Shown here one piece after another: positions 1-9,409 of a stretch of DNA of 64,000 bases. The notes beneath the pieces were generated by a model. It was not told the origin of the DNA, ran no database searches, and saw only the letters and a program-made list of their open reading frames with translations. The position numbers and the translations under genes were made by a program. The first letter of the stretch is position 1, and each line of letters opens with the position of its first letter. The stretch covers positions 248,001 through 312,000 of the forward strand of contig NZ_JAMXLR010000036.1 of NCBI RefSeq assembly GCF_024054565.1. The letters are read 5' to 3'. Source of the stretch: Aeoliella straminimaris (GTDB lineage: Bacteria > Planctomycetota > Planctomycetia > Pirellulales > Lacipirellulaceae).

Positions 1-203
1 CTCGTAGTCGCGTGCTGCCTCTGTCCCGCGGCGAATAAAGCAGCTCCAGAAACAACCACGATGGGGGGCAGGCTAGCCAATTTATCGCACTCCCCACCGA
101 CTTGGGGTATCTCTGACTTGGGGCTCACTGGGTTGAGATATCGCGGTGTGCCGCCTATAAGTGCAGTTTCTCATGCAACAACCTGCTGTGGAGTGCTGTG
201 CTC
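1..203. other. 5' edge of window, no gene recognised
   Basis: I see no convincing coding frame in this stretch. It is GC-rich and probably carries the promoter and leader of the DUF5060 gene that follows. A GGAG at 190-193 is the likely ribosome binding site of that gene. Confidence 0.4.
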
Positions 204-2090
204 ATGGACACTGTGCGTGTAGGCTTCGTCTGGCTGGCGGTTCTCTTCCCCTCTCTGGCGTGGTGTGCGACTCCGGAAACTTCGACGGATACCCGACCGA
301 TCCAAATTGCTGGTTGTCTCGAGCAATGGGGGACCGTCACGTGTACGTTGGAAGGTCCCTTTGCCGATGAGGCGGACGAAGATCCCAACCCATTTACCGA
401 CTACAATCTTCAGATGACCTTCCAGCACGAGTCTGGAGATCGCATCACCGTGCCGGGCTATTTCGCGGCCGATGGCAATGCAGGTGAGACGTCGGCCACA
501 GCGGGCGACAGGTGGCGAGCCCACTTCACCCCTCACAAGGTGGGTCATTGGATCTGCTCGGCGATTATGCGGCAGGGTCGTCATGCGGCGATCGACACGG
601 CTGCGGAACGCGAGTCCGCAGTCATTGGGCGGTACAAGGCCAGCTTTCACATTGAACCGTCCACTGCCCAGCTTCCCGACTTGGCCGCACGGGGGCGGCT
701 GGAATACGTTGGTAAACGCTACCTCAGGTTTGCAGGCTCGGGGGAGTACTTCTTGAAGGTGGGGCCTGATGCGCCCGAGACTCTGTTGGCCTACGAAGAT
801 TTCGATGGCACCGTAGCGAACCGTCGCGATTGCCCGCTAAAGACTTGGCAGCCGCACGTATCCGACTGGAGCGATGGCGATCCAACCTGGCAAGCAGAGA
901 AGGGCAGAGGGTTGATCGGGGCTATTAACTATCTTTCGAGCAAAGGCCTCAACACCGTTTCGTTCTTGACCTACAACGCCGGGGGCGATGGCGACAATGT
1001 GTGGCCGTTTGTCGAGCGGGACGCCAAACTGCATTACGATTGCTCGAAGCTCGATCAATGGGCCGTGGTTTTCGATCATGCCACGCGGCGGGGGCTGCAC
1101 TTGCATTTCAAGTTGCAGGAGACAGAAAACGACGACAACCGTCATCCCAAGGACGCGGCGGCCGACGTCCCCACCGCCTTGGACCAGGGACAACTAGGGC
1201 CCGAACGAAAGCTTTACCTCCGTGAACTCATCGCCCGCTTCGGTCACGCGCTCGCCCTCAATTGGAACTTGGGCGAGGAGAATACGCAAAGTAGCGAGGA
1301 AGTGATCGCGATGGCCCGCTATATTCGAGCGGTCGATCCGTATGGCAGCCCAATTGTTCTGCACACTTATCCCAATCAGCAAGACAAAGTGTACAAACCC
1401 CTGCTTGGCAACGACCAAGTGTTAACCGGAGTGTCGCTCCAGAACTCCTGGCGGCAGGTACACCGACTGACAACCAAATGGATTGACGCCTCACTCGATG
1501 CGGGCCATCCTTGGGTGGTTGCCAACGACGAGCAAAACCCCGCCGGCATGGGGGTTCCGGTCGACATTGGCTATCGCGGCAACGACGGCCAGGCAACCGA
1601 GGGCCAGCAGGGCTACGACATGCACGACATCCGCAAGTTCACGCTGTGGGGCAACCTGATGGCGGGTGGGGCCGGCGTGGAGTATTACTTTGGCTATCAG
1701 TTGCCGGAAAACGACCTGAGGTGCGAAGACTTTCGCAGTCGCGATCAGACTTGGAACTACTGCCGTGTTGCCAAGGAGTTCTTCACCGAGAACGATATCC
1801 CGTTCGACGAGATGTCGGGCGCCGATCCATTGGTTGGTAACCTGCGCCACGACAACTCGCACTACTGCTTTGCCCGCAAGGGCCAAGTCTACTTGGTATA
1901 TCTACCGCAGGGTGAACCTTGCCAACTTGATCTCGAGGACGCCGAGGGGGAATTCACGCTGGGATGGTTCGACCCAATCGAGGGAGGACCGATTGCCGAA
2001 ACCAAGACTAGCGTCCAGGGTGGGGCAGCCATAGAAATCGTTCCGCCTAACAAGGACCACGACTGGTTGGCCGTGATCAGGTCGAGATAG
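204..2090 (+). CDS. DUF5060-domain, glycoside-hydrolase-like secreted protein
   Basis: The protein has about 628 residues. An N-terminal signal peptide (hydrophobic core VGFVWLAVLFPSLAWC) is followed by a beta-sandwich region of DUF5060 type (about residues 35-130, with the G-x-W ... F-x-P-x-x-x-G-x-W pattern) and then a TIM-barrel-like region. The segment WNLGEEN (acidic residues about 358-359) resembles the catalytic glutamate strand of clan-A glycosidases. A short beta domain closes the protein. DUF5060 proteins of Planctomycetes and Bacteroidetes are usually fused to DUF4038/DUF5605 glycosidase modules, so I infer carbohydrate cleavage in the periplasm or outside the cell; the substrate is unknown. 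I chose ATG 204 because GGAG at 190-193 sits 10 bases upstream; GTG 198 in the same frame is an alternative. The gene stands alone with no obvious operon partner. Confidence 0.7.
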   Translation: MDTVRVGFVWLAVLFPSLAWCATPETSTDTRPIQIAGCLEQWGTVTCTLEGPFADEADEDPNPFTDYNLQMTFQHESGDRITVPGYFAADGNAGETSATAGDRWRAHFTPHKVGHWICSAIMRQGRHAAIDTAAERESAVIGRYKASFHIEPSTAQLPDLAARGRLEYVGKRYLRFAGSGEYFLKVGPDAPETLLAYEDFDGTVANRRDCPLKTWQPHVSDWSDGDPTWQAEKGRGLIGAINYLSSKGLNTVSFLTYNAGGDGDNVWPFVERDAKLHYDCSKLDQWAVVFDHATRRGLHLHFKLQETENDDNRHPKDAAADVPTALDQGQLGPERKLYLRELIARFGHALALNWNLGEENTQSSEEVIAMARYIRAVDPYGSPIVLHTYPNQQDKVYKPLLGNDQVLTGVSLQNSWRQVHRLTTKWIDASLDAGHPWVVANDEQNPAGMGVPVDIGYRGNDGQATEGQQGYDMHDIRKFTLWGNLMAGGAGVEYYFGYQLPENDLRCEDFRSRDQTWNYCRVAKEFFTENDIPFDEMSGADPLVGNLRHDNSHYCFARKGQVYLVYLPQGEPCQLDLEDAEGEFTLGWFDPIEGGPIAETKTSVQGGAAIEIVPPNKDHDWLAVIRSR

Positions 2091-2254
2091 TCGCAGCATC
2101 CTTGCGGCAACCGGCGACAAGCTCGGTTGGGCCTCCGATGCCCACCGATAGCTTTAGCCTGTCGAGTGCGACCTGGCCGTCCAGTTGTCGAACTCGACCA
2201 TGGCCGCCACCAGCAACTGGCATCCAGGAATTGGTGGCGGCATTTCCGCAAGTC

Positions 2255-2923
2255 TTACTGCCCAGGGTAGAAGTGGTAGTGATAGTGCGTTCCCGGATAG
2301 CCACCCCAGCCATAGGGATAGTTCAACGAGTCGAGCGCTGGACTGTTCAGCTCATCCATCTTGGCATCTTGATTCTCGGTGGCATTCTGTTGCTCGGCTC
2401 TCAGTTGCGACTGTTCTTGATTGGCGGCTGCCGTCTCTTCACTGGAGATGTTGTTATAGGCTTGCTGAGTTGCCCCATCGGCTTTCAAGGCACGCTGCAT
2501 CTCAGCCTTATGAACATTGTTCATCCACCACTGTTGTGCCGCGGCCGCTTGCTTTGAACTCTGCAGTGCCTGCGTATGCGCCTGCTGAACCTGTACTGCT
2601 GGGTGGCTCTTGGTCGTCGAATCGTGCATCATGGCGAACAATTTCATCTGCTGAGGCGTCATGCTCATCATGGCCTGCATATGTTGTGCGGCCTCGGCCT
2701 CGGACATGGCGTCATTGTTCTTGCATTGATCGGTGACCCACGCGCGGGCGCGAAGCATTTCGGGCGAGTTCCAAGCCGCTTCGCGTTCGGCGTTGGTATT
2801 GCTGGAGGAACCGGTAGCCTGAGCGTGAGCCCTGTCCGCCGAGCTCTTGACCACAGCCAATATCGCGATGGCGATCGAAACGTAGAGCAGGGGCTTCGTC
2901 AGTACGGTTTTGAATGAGCGCAT
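2255..2923 (-). CDS. Hypothetical secreted Gln/Ala/Met-rich protein
   Basis: I do not recognise this 222-residue protein. It starts with a basic stretch and a hydrophobic segment (LLYVSIAIAILAVV) that could be a signal peptide ending near AHA. The rest is low complexity, rich in Gln, Ala, Asn, Met and Glu, and likely helical (residues about 45-185). The last 20 residues switch to an aromatic Gly/Tyr/His tail containing HYHYHFY. It lies tail to tail with the DUF5060 gene and is transcribed alone. The consistent signal sequence and composition argue for a real gene. The His/Tyr tail could bind metal or a surface, but that is speculation. Confidence 0.6.
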   Translation of the reverse strand: MRSFKTVLTKPLLYVSIAIAILAVVKSSADRAHAQATGSSSNTNAEREAAWNSPEMLRARAWVTDQCKNNDAMSEAEAAQHMQAMMSMTPQQMKLFAMMHDSTTKSHPAVQVQQAHTQALQSSKQAAAAQQWWMNNVHKAEMQRALKADGATQQAYNNISSEETAAANQEQSQLRAEQQNATENQDAKMDELNSPALDSLNYPYGWGGYPGTHYHYHFYPGQ

Positions 2924-3318
2924 GGTAAGGGGTCCTCGATGAAGGCGGGGTGGATCACTATAAGATTGTAGGTGCAGTATTTATGCCGGTCGATAGTTCC
3001 GGCAAGAAGCCATCGGCCGGCGCCGGGCGATGAGCCGCTTTGCCCGCACAAACCGCACTGCCCGCACGACTGGCCCCGGGCAGGAGCCCCAGTGGTGACC
3101 ACCACCCCGCGGAATCGGGACAAAGTGGTCGGTATTGACACTCGCCGATTTTCTGGTGGGCGACTCGACTATCTGGGCTTAGCCTTTCCCGAGCCATTTA
3201 GGTAGGCTATGGGGAGTGCCTCCCGGTGGAGGATCCTTGTGTAAGCCAGCTTTGACCAATCGGATTGCATGCCACCTCCTATCGGACGGTGTTTACGCAC
3301 TCCTCCCAATTGGAATCC
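2924..3318. other. Divergent intergenic region
   Basis: This gap separates the minus-strand hypothetical gene from the plus-strand PPDK regulatory gene and should hold both promoters. A short minus-strand frame rich in Cys-Gly (around 3020-3100) is open, but it has no start context or conserved domain that I can recognise. No RNA gene is seen. Confidence 0.35.
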
Positions 3319-4170
3319 ATGGGTAAGAAGAAAACGAGCAAGGCGGAGGCCACGCGGCCAGCGGTCGACACATATACCCTGCACTTAATCGCGGGCGCCA
3401 CGGGCGATCTGCTGCATCGCCTGGCCTCGGTCGCGGCCACGCAGTTCACGGGCATCAAAATCAAATTGATCGACCATCCGATGGTCGACGATCTCGATAA
3501 GTTGCAGGAGACACTCGACGACTTGGAGGGAGATCGTCCGATCGTGGTGCACGCCTTGCCGCACTCATCGGCCAAGACCCTGGTGCGCAACGAATGCGTT
3601 ACTCGTCGGATTCCACACTATGACATAACGGGGCCGCTACTTGATTTTCTGGGCGATTGTGTTGGTTCGCTACCCGACAACGACTTGTCTCGTCTGCATC
3701 AGGTGGATGCTGCCTATCAGAATCGCATCGAGGCGATGGAGTTCGCCCTGGCGCATGACGATGGCTTGGGGCTGCCGACCCTGCGGGAGGCAGATATTGT
3801 CATTGTGGGAGTCAGTCGAGTGAGCAAGAGTCCGACAACCCTCTACTTGAGCTCGCGAGGCTTCAAGGTGGCCAACGTATCGATCTCGCCCCAGACCGGT
3901 TTTCCTCCGGAGCTATCGAAGATCAAGAAACGGACGATTGTCGCCTTCACTACCCAGCCCAAGCGTCTACAGGAGATTCGTGCCGAGCGACTGGAGTACA
4001 ATGGAGTCGCCAGTAGCGACTATGACAACCTGCAGAAGGTGATTCGCGAGGTCATGGAGACTGAGGCTGAGTATCGTAGGCGCGGCTATCCGATTATCGA
4101 CGTGACGAACCGAACCATTGAGCAAGTGGCGGCCGAGATTCTCGAGAAATTGAAGCTGTCACCCAGGTGA
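3319..4170 (+). CDS. Pyruvate, phosphate dikinase regulatory protein (DUF299 kinase/pyrophosphorylase)
   Basis: This cytoplasmic bifunctional enzyme inactivates pyruvate phosphate dikinase (or PEP synthase) by ADP-dependent phosphorylation of a threonine and reactivates it by phosphate-dependent dephosphorylation. The 283-residue length matches the family (about 270-280). The conserved P-loop-like motif GVSRVSKSPT lies at residues 164-173, preceded by a strand DIVIVGVSR and followed by the family patterns LYLSSRGFKVANV and the C-terminal RRGYPIIDVTNRTIEQVA. ATG 3319 is preferred because homology begins just after it; the frame is open further upstream to a TTG at 3265, but that adds residues unlike the family. 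No dikinase gene is adjacent. It is convergent with bioC, 19 bases apart. Confidence 0.88.
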   Translation: MGKKKTSKAEATRPAVDTYTLHLIAGATGDLLHRLASVAATQFTGIKIKLIDHPMVDDLDKLQETLDDLEGDRPIVVHALPHSSAKTLVRNECVTRRIPHYDITGPLLDFLGDCVGSLPDNDLSRLHQVDAAYQNRIEAMEFALAHDDGLGLPTLREADIVIVGVSRVSKSPTTLYLSSRGFKVANVSISPQTGFPPELSKIKKRTIVAFTTQPKRLQEIRAERLEYNGVASSDYDNLQKVIREVMETEAEYRRRGYPIIDVTNRTIEQVAAEILEKLKLSPR

Positions 4171-4189
4171 GCACGCTCTGGCGGACAGG

Positions 4190-4984
4190 TCAGCCAACGA
4201 GTGTCGCCAGATACAAACCGTAATGAAAGCTAACCGGTACCAAACCCGTTCCGTTCTTGAAACGCTGTTCGTAATGGACCAGCACTTGGGTCAGCTCTCC
4301 CCGCGTGAGTGGTCGTGGTCCGGTAGAAAGAGGCCCGCCCGTGAAACCCTGTTCGCGCATGGAACGTAACGCCGCTCGAGGCGTGTCGTACCATTCGCAC
4401 TCCTGGTAGCTCGCGCGATGGAGGATTCGAAATCCGCCAACATCGAGTCCATCGAGAATGGCCTCGCTGAGGGGCAGTGTTTGTAGTGGCGCCAGACTGG
4501 GAAACAGTTCGCTGCGCAAGGTGTGCAACTCGCCGAGGGTCCCATGCAGCATAATCGACGAGCAAACGTGTCCGCCCGGCGCCAGTAGAGTGCGGAGTTT
4601 GGTGAACAGCCGATCGAAAGGTTGCAGCCACTGCATTGTTGAGCTGCTGACAATCAAGTCGAATGGCTGCTCGCTCTGAAATTGTAGGGCATCGCTGACG
4701 ACGAACTCGATCAATGGGCTGGCGGGAAGCTGCTGCCTGGCGACCTCGATCATGCCAGGCGACAGGTCGAGTGCCACCACCTCGGCCGTCGGAAATTGCG
4801 AGAGCATTTGGCGAGTCAAGAAGCCGGTACCACACCCGATGTCGAGCACTCGACGTGGCGCAAGGCCAAGTTTAGCGACCTCGGCAGCCAACTGCTCGGC
4901 CGCTTGCTGTTGGACCCGGGCTTGCTGGTGGTACACGTCGGCGGCGCGAGAAAAATGTCGTTCAATGGAACGGTTGTTCGTCAT
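4190..4984 (-). CDS. bioC: Malonyl-ACP O-methyltransferase BioC
   Basis: BioC methylates malonyl-ACP with S-adenosylmethionine so that the fatty-acid synthesis machinery can build a disguised pimeloyl chain for biotin. The 264-residue class I methyltransferase has motif I VLDIGCGTG at residues 46-54, the acidic strand VVALDLSPGM, and the BioC-typical SSSTMQWLQPF segment. The N-terminal pattern SIERHFSRAADVYHQQARVQ is characteristic of BioC (F-x-x-A-x-x-Y). It is the last gene of a minus-strand bioF-bioH-bioC operon and overlaps the end of bioH by 23 bases, which suggests translational coupling. Confidence 0.9.
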   Translation of the reverse strand: MTNNRSIERHFSRAADVYHQQARVQQQAAEQLAAEVAKLGLAPRRVLDIGCGTGFLTRQMLSQFPTAEVVALDLSPGMIEVARQQLPASPLIEFVVSDALQFQSEQPFDLIVSSSTMQWLQPFDRLFTKLRTLLAPGGHVCSSIMLHGTLGELHTLRSELFPSLAPLQTLPLSEAILDGLDVGGFRILHRASYQECEWYDTPRAALRSMREQGFTGGPLSTGPRPLTRGELTQVLVHYEQRFKNGTGLVPVSFHYGLYLATLVG

Positions 4985-5735
4985 CCGCCAGAAAGCCTCG
5001 AATCAATTCAAGTAGTTCTTGTGGGTACTGCTCGCACAGGGCATGCGTGCCCTCTGAGAACAAGTGTAATTCAGGTCGCTGCAAATGCTCGTGCAGATAT
5101 CCGGCGGCGGCCACCGGAATCACGCGATCGAGTTGGCCATGCACGATGAGTGCAGGCTGATCGACTTCCGGCAGCAGAGGTCGCAAGTCGCGAGTCTTCA
5201 AGTACTCAAGGCCCCGATCGAGTTCATTGCAATCGAGATCCAACGCCTGGCTGGTCTTGTGAGCGAGTTCATCTCTCGTCACGCTGCGGCGATAAACGTT
5301 GCTCAGGAACAGTCGCAGCGTCGCCTCGGGGGCATCAACCAATCCGCGCCGCATCTCCTCGACGCTGGCTTCGTTAGCACCCGGAGGATACGCCTCGCGA
5401 CTGCAGAACGACCCGCAGCCTGCTACCAGTATTAACCGCTGGACCAACTTGGGATAGGCCCGGGCGGCTTCCAGTGCCACCATCGCTCCCATCGACCAGC
5501 CAAGCACGATGGACGCCTGTGTCTCTAATTCGCTCACCCGCAACTGTTGGGCATAGTGCGATGGCTCGTCGGCCGAAGATAGGGCGTCGCGGCCTGCGTT
5601 TTTCCACGCCTGTCCTAAATCATATACGCTGGTCGTCTTCACCGCCGTGATTGGTTCGAGTTGCTCGGCGAGCGGCAGCAGCACTTTGGCCGTTTGCCCC
5701 CAACCGGACACTAGCACCATCTGCGGTTTACTCAT
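4962..5735 (-). CDS. bioH: BioH-type pimeloyl-ACP methyl ester carboxylesterase
   Basis: This 257-residue alpha/beta hydrolase should remove the methyl group from pimeloyl-ACP methyl ester, ending the BioC-dependent part of biotin synthesis. The nucleophile elbow is GWSMGA with Ser81. The acid lies in the strand VHGQLDRVIP and the histidine in SEGTHALCEQ near the C-terminus. The oxyanion region is GWGQ at residues 11-14. Position between bioF and bioC (4-base overlap with bioF, 23-base overlap with bioC) supports the BioH role over a generic esterase. The N-terminus is compact, as in BioH and BioV-like enzymes. Sequence alone does not separate BioH from functional analogues such as BioG. Confidence 0.82.
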   Translation of the reverse strand: MSKPQMVLVSGWGQTAKVLLPLAEQLEPITAVKTTSVYDLGQAWKNAGRDALSSADEPSHYAQQLRVSELETQASIVLGWSMGAMVALEAARAYPKLVQRLILVAGCGSFCSREAYPPGANEASVEEMRRGLVDAPEATLRLFLSNVYRRSVTRDELAHKTSQALDLDCNELDRGLEYLKTRDLRPLLPEVDQPALIVHGQLDRVIPVAAAGYLHEHLQRPELHLFSEGTHALCEQYPQELLELIRGFLADDEQPFH

Positions 5736-6886
5736 TCCAACAGTCCAACGCTTCTAGCGGCTTGCCCCACGGCAAGTGCGGTTTGCGAAAGCAGCAGCTC
5801 ATTATGGGCCAAAGTCACCGAGAAGCGAAGGCGGGCCGTGCCGGCCGGTACCGTTGGTGGGCGAATCGCCTTGACGACGATGTCATGGGTGAGCAACTCG
5901 TCGGCAAGCCGCACCGCTAGCTGATTTTCTCCCACCATCACCGGAACGATTTGGCTGGCGGAGGGACCGACCTGGAGACCTTGCTGCTGTAGCGCGCGAC
6001 GAAAATGCGCGGCGAGATCGAGCAGCCTTTGACCCAAGTCGGCTTGCGATTCAACCAGTCGCAGCGATTCCAATGCAGCAAGCAGCATCGCGGGCGGCAG
6101 AGCTGTGTTATAGATAAAGGGTCGCGCGCGATTCACCAGCAACTGCCGCACGATGGTGGAGCCGACGAACAACCCGCCGTAACTGCCGAAGGCCTTGCTC
6201 AGCGTGCCGGTGGTCAGGGCAACCTGATCGGCGATGCCAAGCTCCGCCGCCACGCCGCGGCCGGCGGGGCCGAACACGCCCAGGGCGTGGGCCTCGTCGA
6301 CCAGTAGGCTGGCGTCGTGCTCGCGCGCTAGTTGCGAGATTTCGGCTAACGGGGCGACATCACCGTCCATGCTGTACACCGACTCGACGGCCACCAGCCA
6401 CCGCTCGCCTGGTTTACGGGCGGTGCTGGCCTTGGCTAGCAGTTCCGCGAGGTGGGCTACTTCGTTGTGGCGGAACCGCTGATGCTTTGCTCCGCTCAGC
6501 TGAATGCCATCAATCAAACTGGCGTGCACCAGCCGATCGGCGAACACCGTGTCGTTGCGACTCAGCCAGGCACTGAGCAGTCCGAGGTTGGCCAGGTACC
6601 CGGCACCGAACACCAGAGCAGCGGGCTTCTCGAAGTACTGGGCCAGGCGTTGTTCAAAGAACTCGTGGATGTCGCGCGTGCCCGAGACCAACCTACTCGC
6701 GCCGGCGCCAACCATGTTGCTCGCCTGCATCGCAGCAACAATATCGGGGTGTGTCGAGAGACCCAAGTAGTCGTTCGACGTGAAGTCGCACACTGCTCCG
6801 TCTGCTGGATGGACGCTCAGCCGTCGCTCGAGCCCTTCACTGGCCAGCTTTTCTAGCAGTTCCGTAATCCAATCTTCCGACCGCAT
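5732..6886 (-). CDS. bioF: 8-amino-7-oxononanoate synthase BioF
   Basis: BioF condenses pimeloyl-ACP and L-alanine to 8-amino-7-oxononanoate, a PLP-dependent step of biotin synthesis. The 384-residue protein has the family hallmarks: FTSNDYLGLS near residues 35-44, GAGASRLVSGT (60-70), the PLP-ring aspartate in LLVDEAHALGVFG (about 197), and the Schiff-base lysine in TGTLSKAFGSYGG (Lys231). It is the first gene of the bioF-bioH-bioC operon. The 104-base gap to the next gene upstream is the likely promoter site; I see no clear BirA operator there. bioA, bioB and bioD are not in the window. Confidence 0.93.
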   Translation of the reverse strand: MRSEDWITELLEKLASEGLERRLSVHPADGAVCDFTSNDYLGLSTHPDIVAAMQASNMVGAGASRLVSGTRDIHEFFEQRLAQYFEKPAALVFGAGYLANLGLLSAWLSRNDTVFADRLVHASLIDGIQLSGAKHQRFRHNEVAHLAELLAKASTARKPGERWLVAVESVYSMDGDVAPLAEISQLAREHDASLLVDEAHALGVFGPAGRGVAAELGIADQVALTTGTLSKAFGSYGGLFVGSTIVRQLLVNRARPFIYNTALPPAMLLAALESLRLVESQADLGQRLLDLAAHFRRALQQQGLQVGPSASQIVPVMVGENQLAVRLADELLTHDIVVKAIRPPTVPAGTARLRFSVTLAHNELLLSQTALAVGQAARSVGLLE

Positions 6887-6990
6887 CTAAGGATCCGATT
6901 TGCGTGAGATCAAACCCTCGATTTTATCGCGGTGATGGGGGGGGGTTAAAGGGCGGACGTCACCGCTCCACTGGGCGGCAAATGGCTCGA

Positions 6991-8163
6991 TCACGGAGCC
7001 GGCACGCCCTTCGGCATTACTTCCCGCACCAGACGGAGCTTGCCACCGGTCACCTCGATCAGGCTCACGCTCTTGGTGGGAATGCGGCTGCCCTTCGGAT
7101 AGCTAAGGGTGCCGGTGACCCCTTCGAACCTGTGAATGCCCGCGAGTGCCCGACGGATGTCCTCGGGATCCGCCGTTTGCGACTGCTCGATGGCGCGGAC
7201 CAAAAGCCGGGTGGCGTCGTAGCCGAGCGCGGTAAAAGCGTCGGGAGTGGCGTCGGGGTAGGCGGCGGCGAACGCTTTGCGGAACGCCACCACTCGCGGG
7301 TTAGGGTTGTTTTCGCCCAGGTAAGCGTGCGTCGTGTAGTAGATGCATTTCGCGTCGCTACCCTCCCACAACCCAGCCGAGTCGAACGAGTCGCCACCCA
7401 CAATCGGGCAATCGAGACCACTGCTACGGATCATGCGAACCGCCTTTTGAATGTCGGCGGGCACTTCGGCCGAGAGGAACACCACATCGACATTCGGGAA
7501 CTGTTCGAGAGTTTGTTCGAGTGTGTCCGAAGTGAAACTGCGCTCATCGGCAATCTCGCCGCCCAGTTGGGTAAAGCGTTCACGGAAGTACTTCTGTAAG
7601 AGCCGCGTGTACTCGTGCGACGAGTCATACAGCACCAGCGCCTTCCGGGCCTGGCCATCACCATGGGCCCATTCCGCGGCAGCTGCGGCTTGCACATTAT
7701 CGCCGAAGCAGGCCAGGTACAGATACTCGGGTACTTCGGCTGGCAATAGCGGCGAGGTGGCACCGGACGTGAGGAACACGCGGTTGGCCTTCGCAGCCAG
7801 CGGCGCGGATGCCAGTACCAAGTCGGTATCGGAGAGACCAAATAGAGCAACCGGCGCAGGCGACGACGCGAGTAACGCGGCTGTCCTGGCTTTGACGACG
7901 TCCGGCTTGCTTTGACCGTTCTCGATCTTCAGTACAATCTGTCGATTTAAGACGCCGCCATGTTTGTTCGTCTGGTCGACGGCCAGTCTGGCGCCTTGCG
8001 CCGAAGGAATGTCGAGTCCGGCCTGCTGACCCGTGCTGTTGTAGAGCGCGCCCAGCACAATCGGCTCATCCGCAAAGGTGGTAGATGATGCGAGGAGAGC
8101 CAAGAATGCGAGAGCGGATAGTAACGCGGCCGGAAACCAATCTGTCGATCGCACAGGTCTCAT
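6991..8163 (-). CDS. ABC transporter substrate-binding protein, branched-chain amino acid type
   Basis: This periplasmic binding protein (390 residues) belongs to the type 1 fold used by LivJ/UrtA-like receptors. A signal peptide ends near SSTTFA|DEP. The start of the mature domain, IVLGALYNSTGQQAGLD, is the standard opening of the family, followed by GARLAVDQTNKHGGVLNRQI and later LGYDATRLLVRAIEQS. ATG 8163 has GAGG six bases upstream. No permease or ATPase genes adjoin, so it is an orphan receptor. The ligand could be an amino acid, urea or an aromatic acid; the sequence does not decide. It lies upstream of bioF on the same strand, but the gap makes co-transcription uncertain. Confidence 0.85.
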   Translation of the reverse strand: MRPVRSTDWFPAALLSALAFLALLASSTTFADEPIVLGALYNSTGQQAGLDIPSAQGARLAVDQTNKHGGVLNRQIVLKIENGQSKPDVVKARTAALLASSPAPVALFGLSDTDLVLASAPLAAKANRVFLTSGATSPLLPAEVPEYLYLACFGDNVQAAAAAEWAHGDGQARKALVLYDSSHEYTRLLQKYFRERFTQLGGEIADERSFTSDTLEQTLEQFPNVDVVFLSAEVPADIQKAVRMIRSSGLDCPIVGGDSFDSAGLWEGSDAKCIYYTTHAYLGENNPNPRVVAFRKAFAAAYPDATPDAFTALGYDATRLLVRAIEQSQTADPEDIRRALAGIHRFEGVTGTLSYPKGSRIPTKSVSLIEVTGGKLRLVREVMPKGVPAP

Positions 8164-8922
8164 CGGACACCTCAGCTACTGGCTGTTGATTGGGTTCGCC
8201 CCGCACTTACTGCAGCATGCGGGAGGGCGCGAAAGTGTAGCATACTCGTGCGGCTTTGCGCGATCCCTGATGCCCCAGTTTTCGGCTGAATGCAGCGGCG
8301 AGGAAGCCGCCAGTTTTAAGACAACCGGCTCTGAAGAGCAGGCCTGGGGGATCTGATGACACTGCGTGTTTGCGTGCAAACTTGCCGAGATGCACCCCAG
8401 TCGAGCCCGCCAGGGGCTTGGACGAATCGAGGTGACTATGTGAACTGACCATGCGAACCGTGAGGCGGTGGCGCGCGTGGTGGAACGTTGATTGATCGCT
8501 TGGAGGGGAGGGTGGAGCGGAGGGGCAAAATTCGTCGAGTTTTGGAACGGATCGAAGGCGCAAGTTGTTGGCAGCAGGCAGCTTGCAAAGATCGATGGCT
8601 GCAAAACGGCCGGAGTTTTGGAGCCTACAAACGTTTGCCGAATTGGCGCACCAAACCGATCAAAAATTATCGCGCTCCATATCCGCGGTCGGCGCTGGGG
8701 GGAGCGAGCAATTGAGGGGCACGCAGACGATTGGAACCGCATTCACGAATGCGGCAAGGGGGCCTCACGCGGAACGCCGTTTCGCGCAGAAAATCCTTGT
8801 GTAGGTCATGGCTTATGCCATAAACCAAGCAGTGCAAAGACCCGCCATCAGAGGGAACACTCCCATCTGCGGAGCTGTGCCTTCGGAGACTGAATGACTG
8901 CAAGGCAGGGCTGCCGCTGGAA
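8164..8922. other. Long intergenic region
   Basis: About 760 bases lie between two minus-strand genes. Frames on both strands are open for over 100 codons, but their translations are Pro/Arg/Ser-rich composition artefacts with no recognisable motif. It must contain the promoter of the binding-protein gene close to 8170-8250. Nothing else is supported. Confidence 0.35.
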
Positions 8923-9186
8923 CTAGTTCCAGCCGTCCTTCTTGCGACCCCGCTTCCGCTTCTCAGCGGTAGTCAGGGTGTCTTTCATGCTGCTGATTCG
9001 GTGCTTGATGGCTAGTCGAGTGACCAGTGCCACCTTGCGTACTCCCAGCTTACGCATCGCATTGGTGCGGTGCGTATCTGCGGTGGGAGTCGACACACCA
9101 AGAATCTTCGCAGCCTCCGCGGTAGAACAGCCAAGGCTGATGAGGCGGACAACTTCACGTTCACGATTTGTAAGGTCAGTAGCCAT
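8923..9186 (-). CDS. Small LuxR-type helix-turn-helix regulator
   Basis: The protein is essentially a stand-alone GerE/LuxR DNA-binding domain: LTNREREVVRLISLGCSTAEAAKILGVSTPTADTH gives the four-helix HTH, followed by RKLGVRKVALVTRLAIKH. A basic tail (EKRKRGRKKDG) ends it. I chose ATG 9186 because the HTH begins right after it; the frame stays open to 9321, but that part (about 45 residues) has no LuxR receiver or sensor domain. A single-domain regulator of this type is common in Planctomycetes. Targets are unknown. Confidence 0.72.
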   Translation of the reverse strand: MATDLTNREREVVRLISLGCSTAEAAKILGVSTPTADTHRTNAMRKLGVRKVALVTRLAIKHRISSMKDTLTTAEKRKRGRKKDGWN

Positions 9187-9409
9187 ATAAGGTGGTGTAC
9201 TTTCTTGAATGCAATACTGCAAGCGACTGTTAACCACATTGGCATAGAACCGCATGCGGTTCTCATGCTTTTGGCGGAAACGCGCAGCGAATTGCCGAAC
9301 GAAAGCGAGAGCGACCCGCACCGGTGTAATTACTGGTTGCAGCGAGTCTTCATGGTTGCGCGGTGGGCCGCATGTGTCGGGCTATGCAGTGGATGTTACC
9401 GATTGCATA

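Noticed and set aside
2899..3141. Minus-strand frame with a CGQCGLCGQS stretch, possible zinc-ribbon protein
   Set aside because: Only one Cys cluster in a GC-rich promoter region, overlapping the start of the neighbouring gene; no second metal-binding half.
8176..8893. Open frames over 100 codons on both strands between the binding-protein and LuxR-type genes
   Set aside because: Arg/Ser/Pro-rich translations without domains or ribosome sites; typical of high-GC noise.
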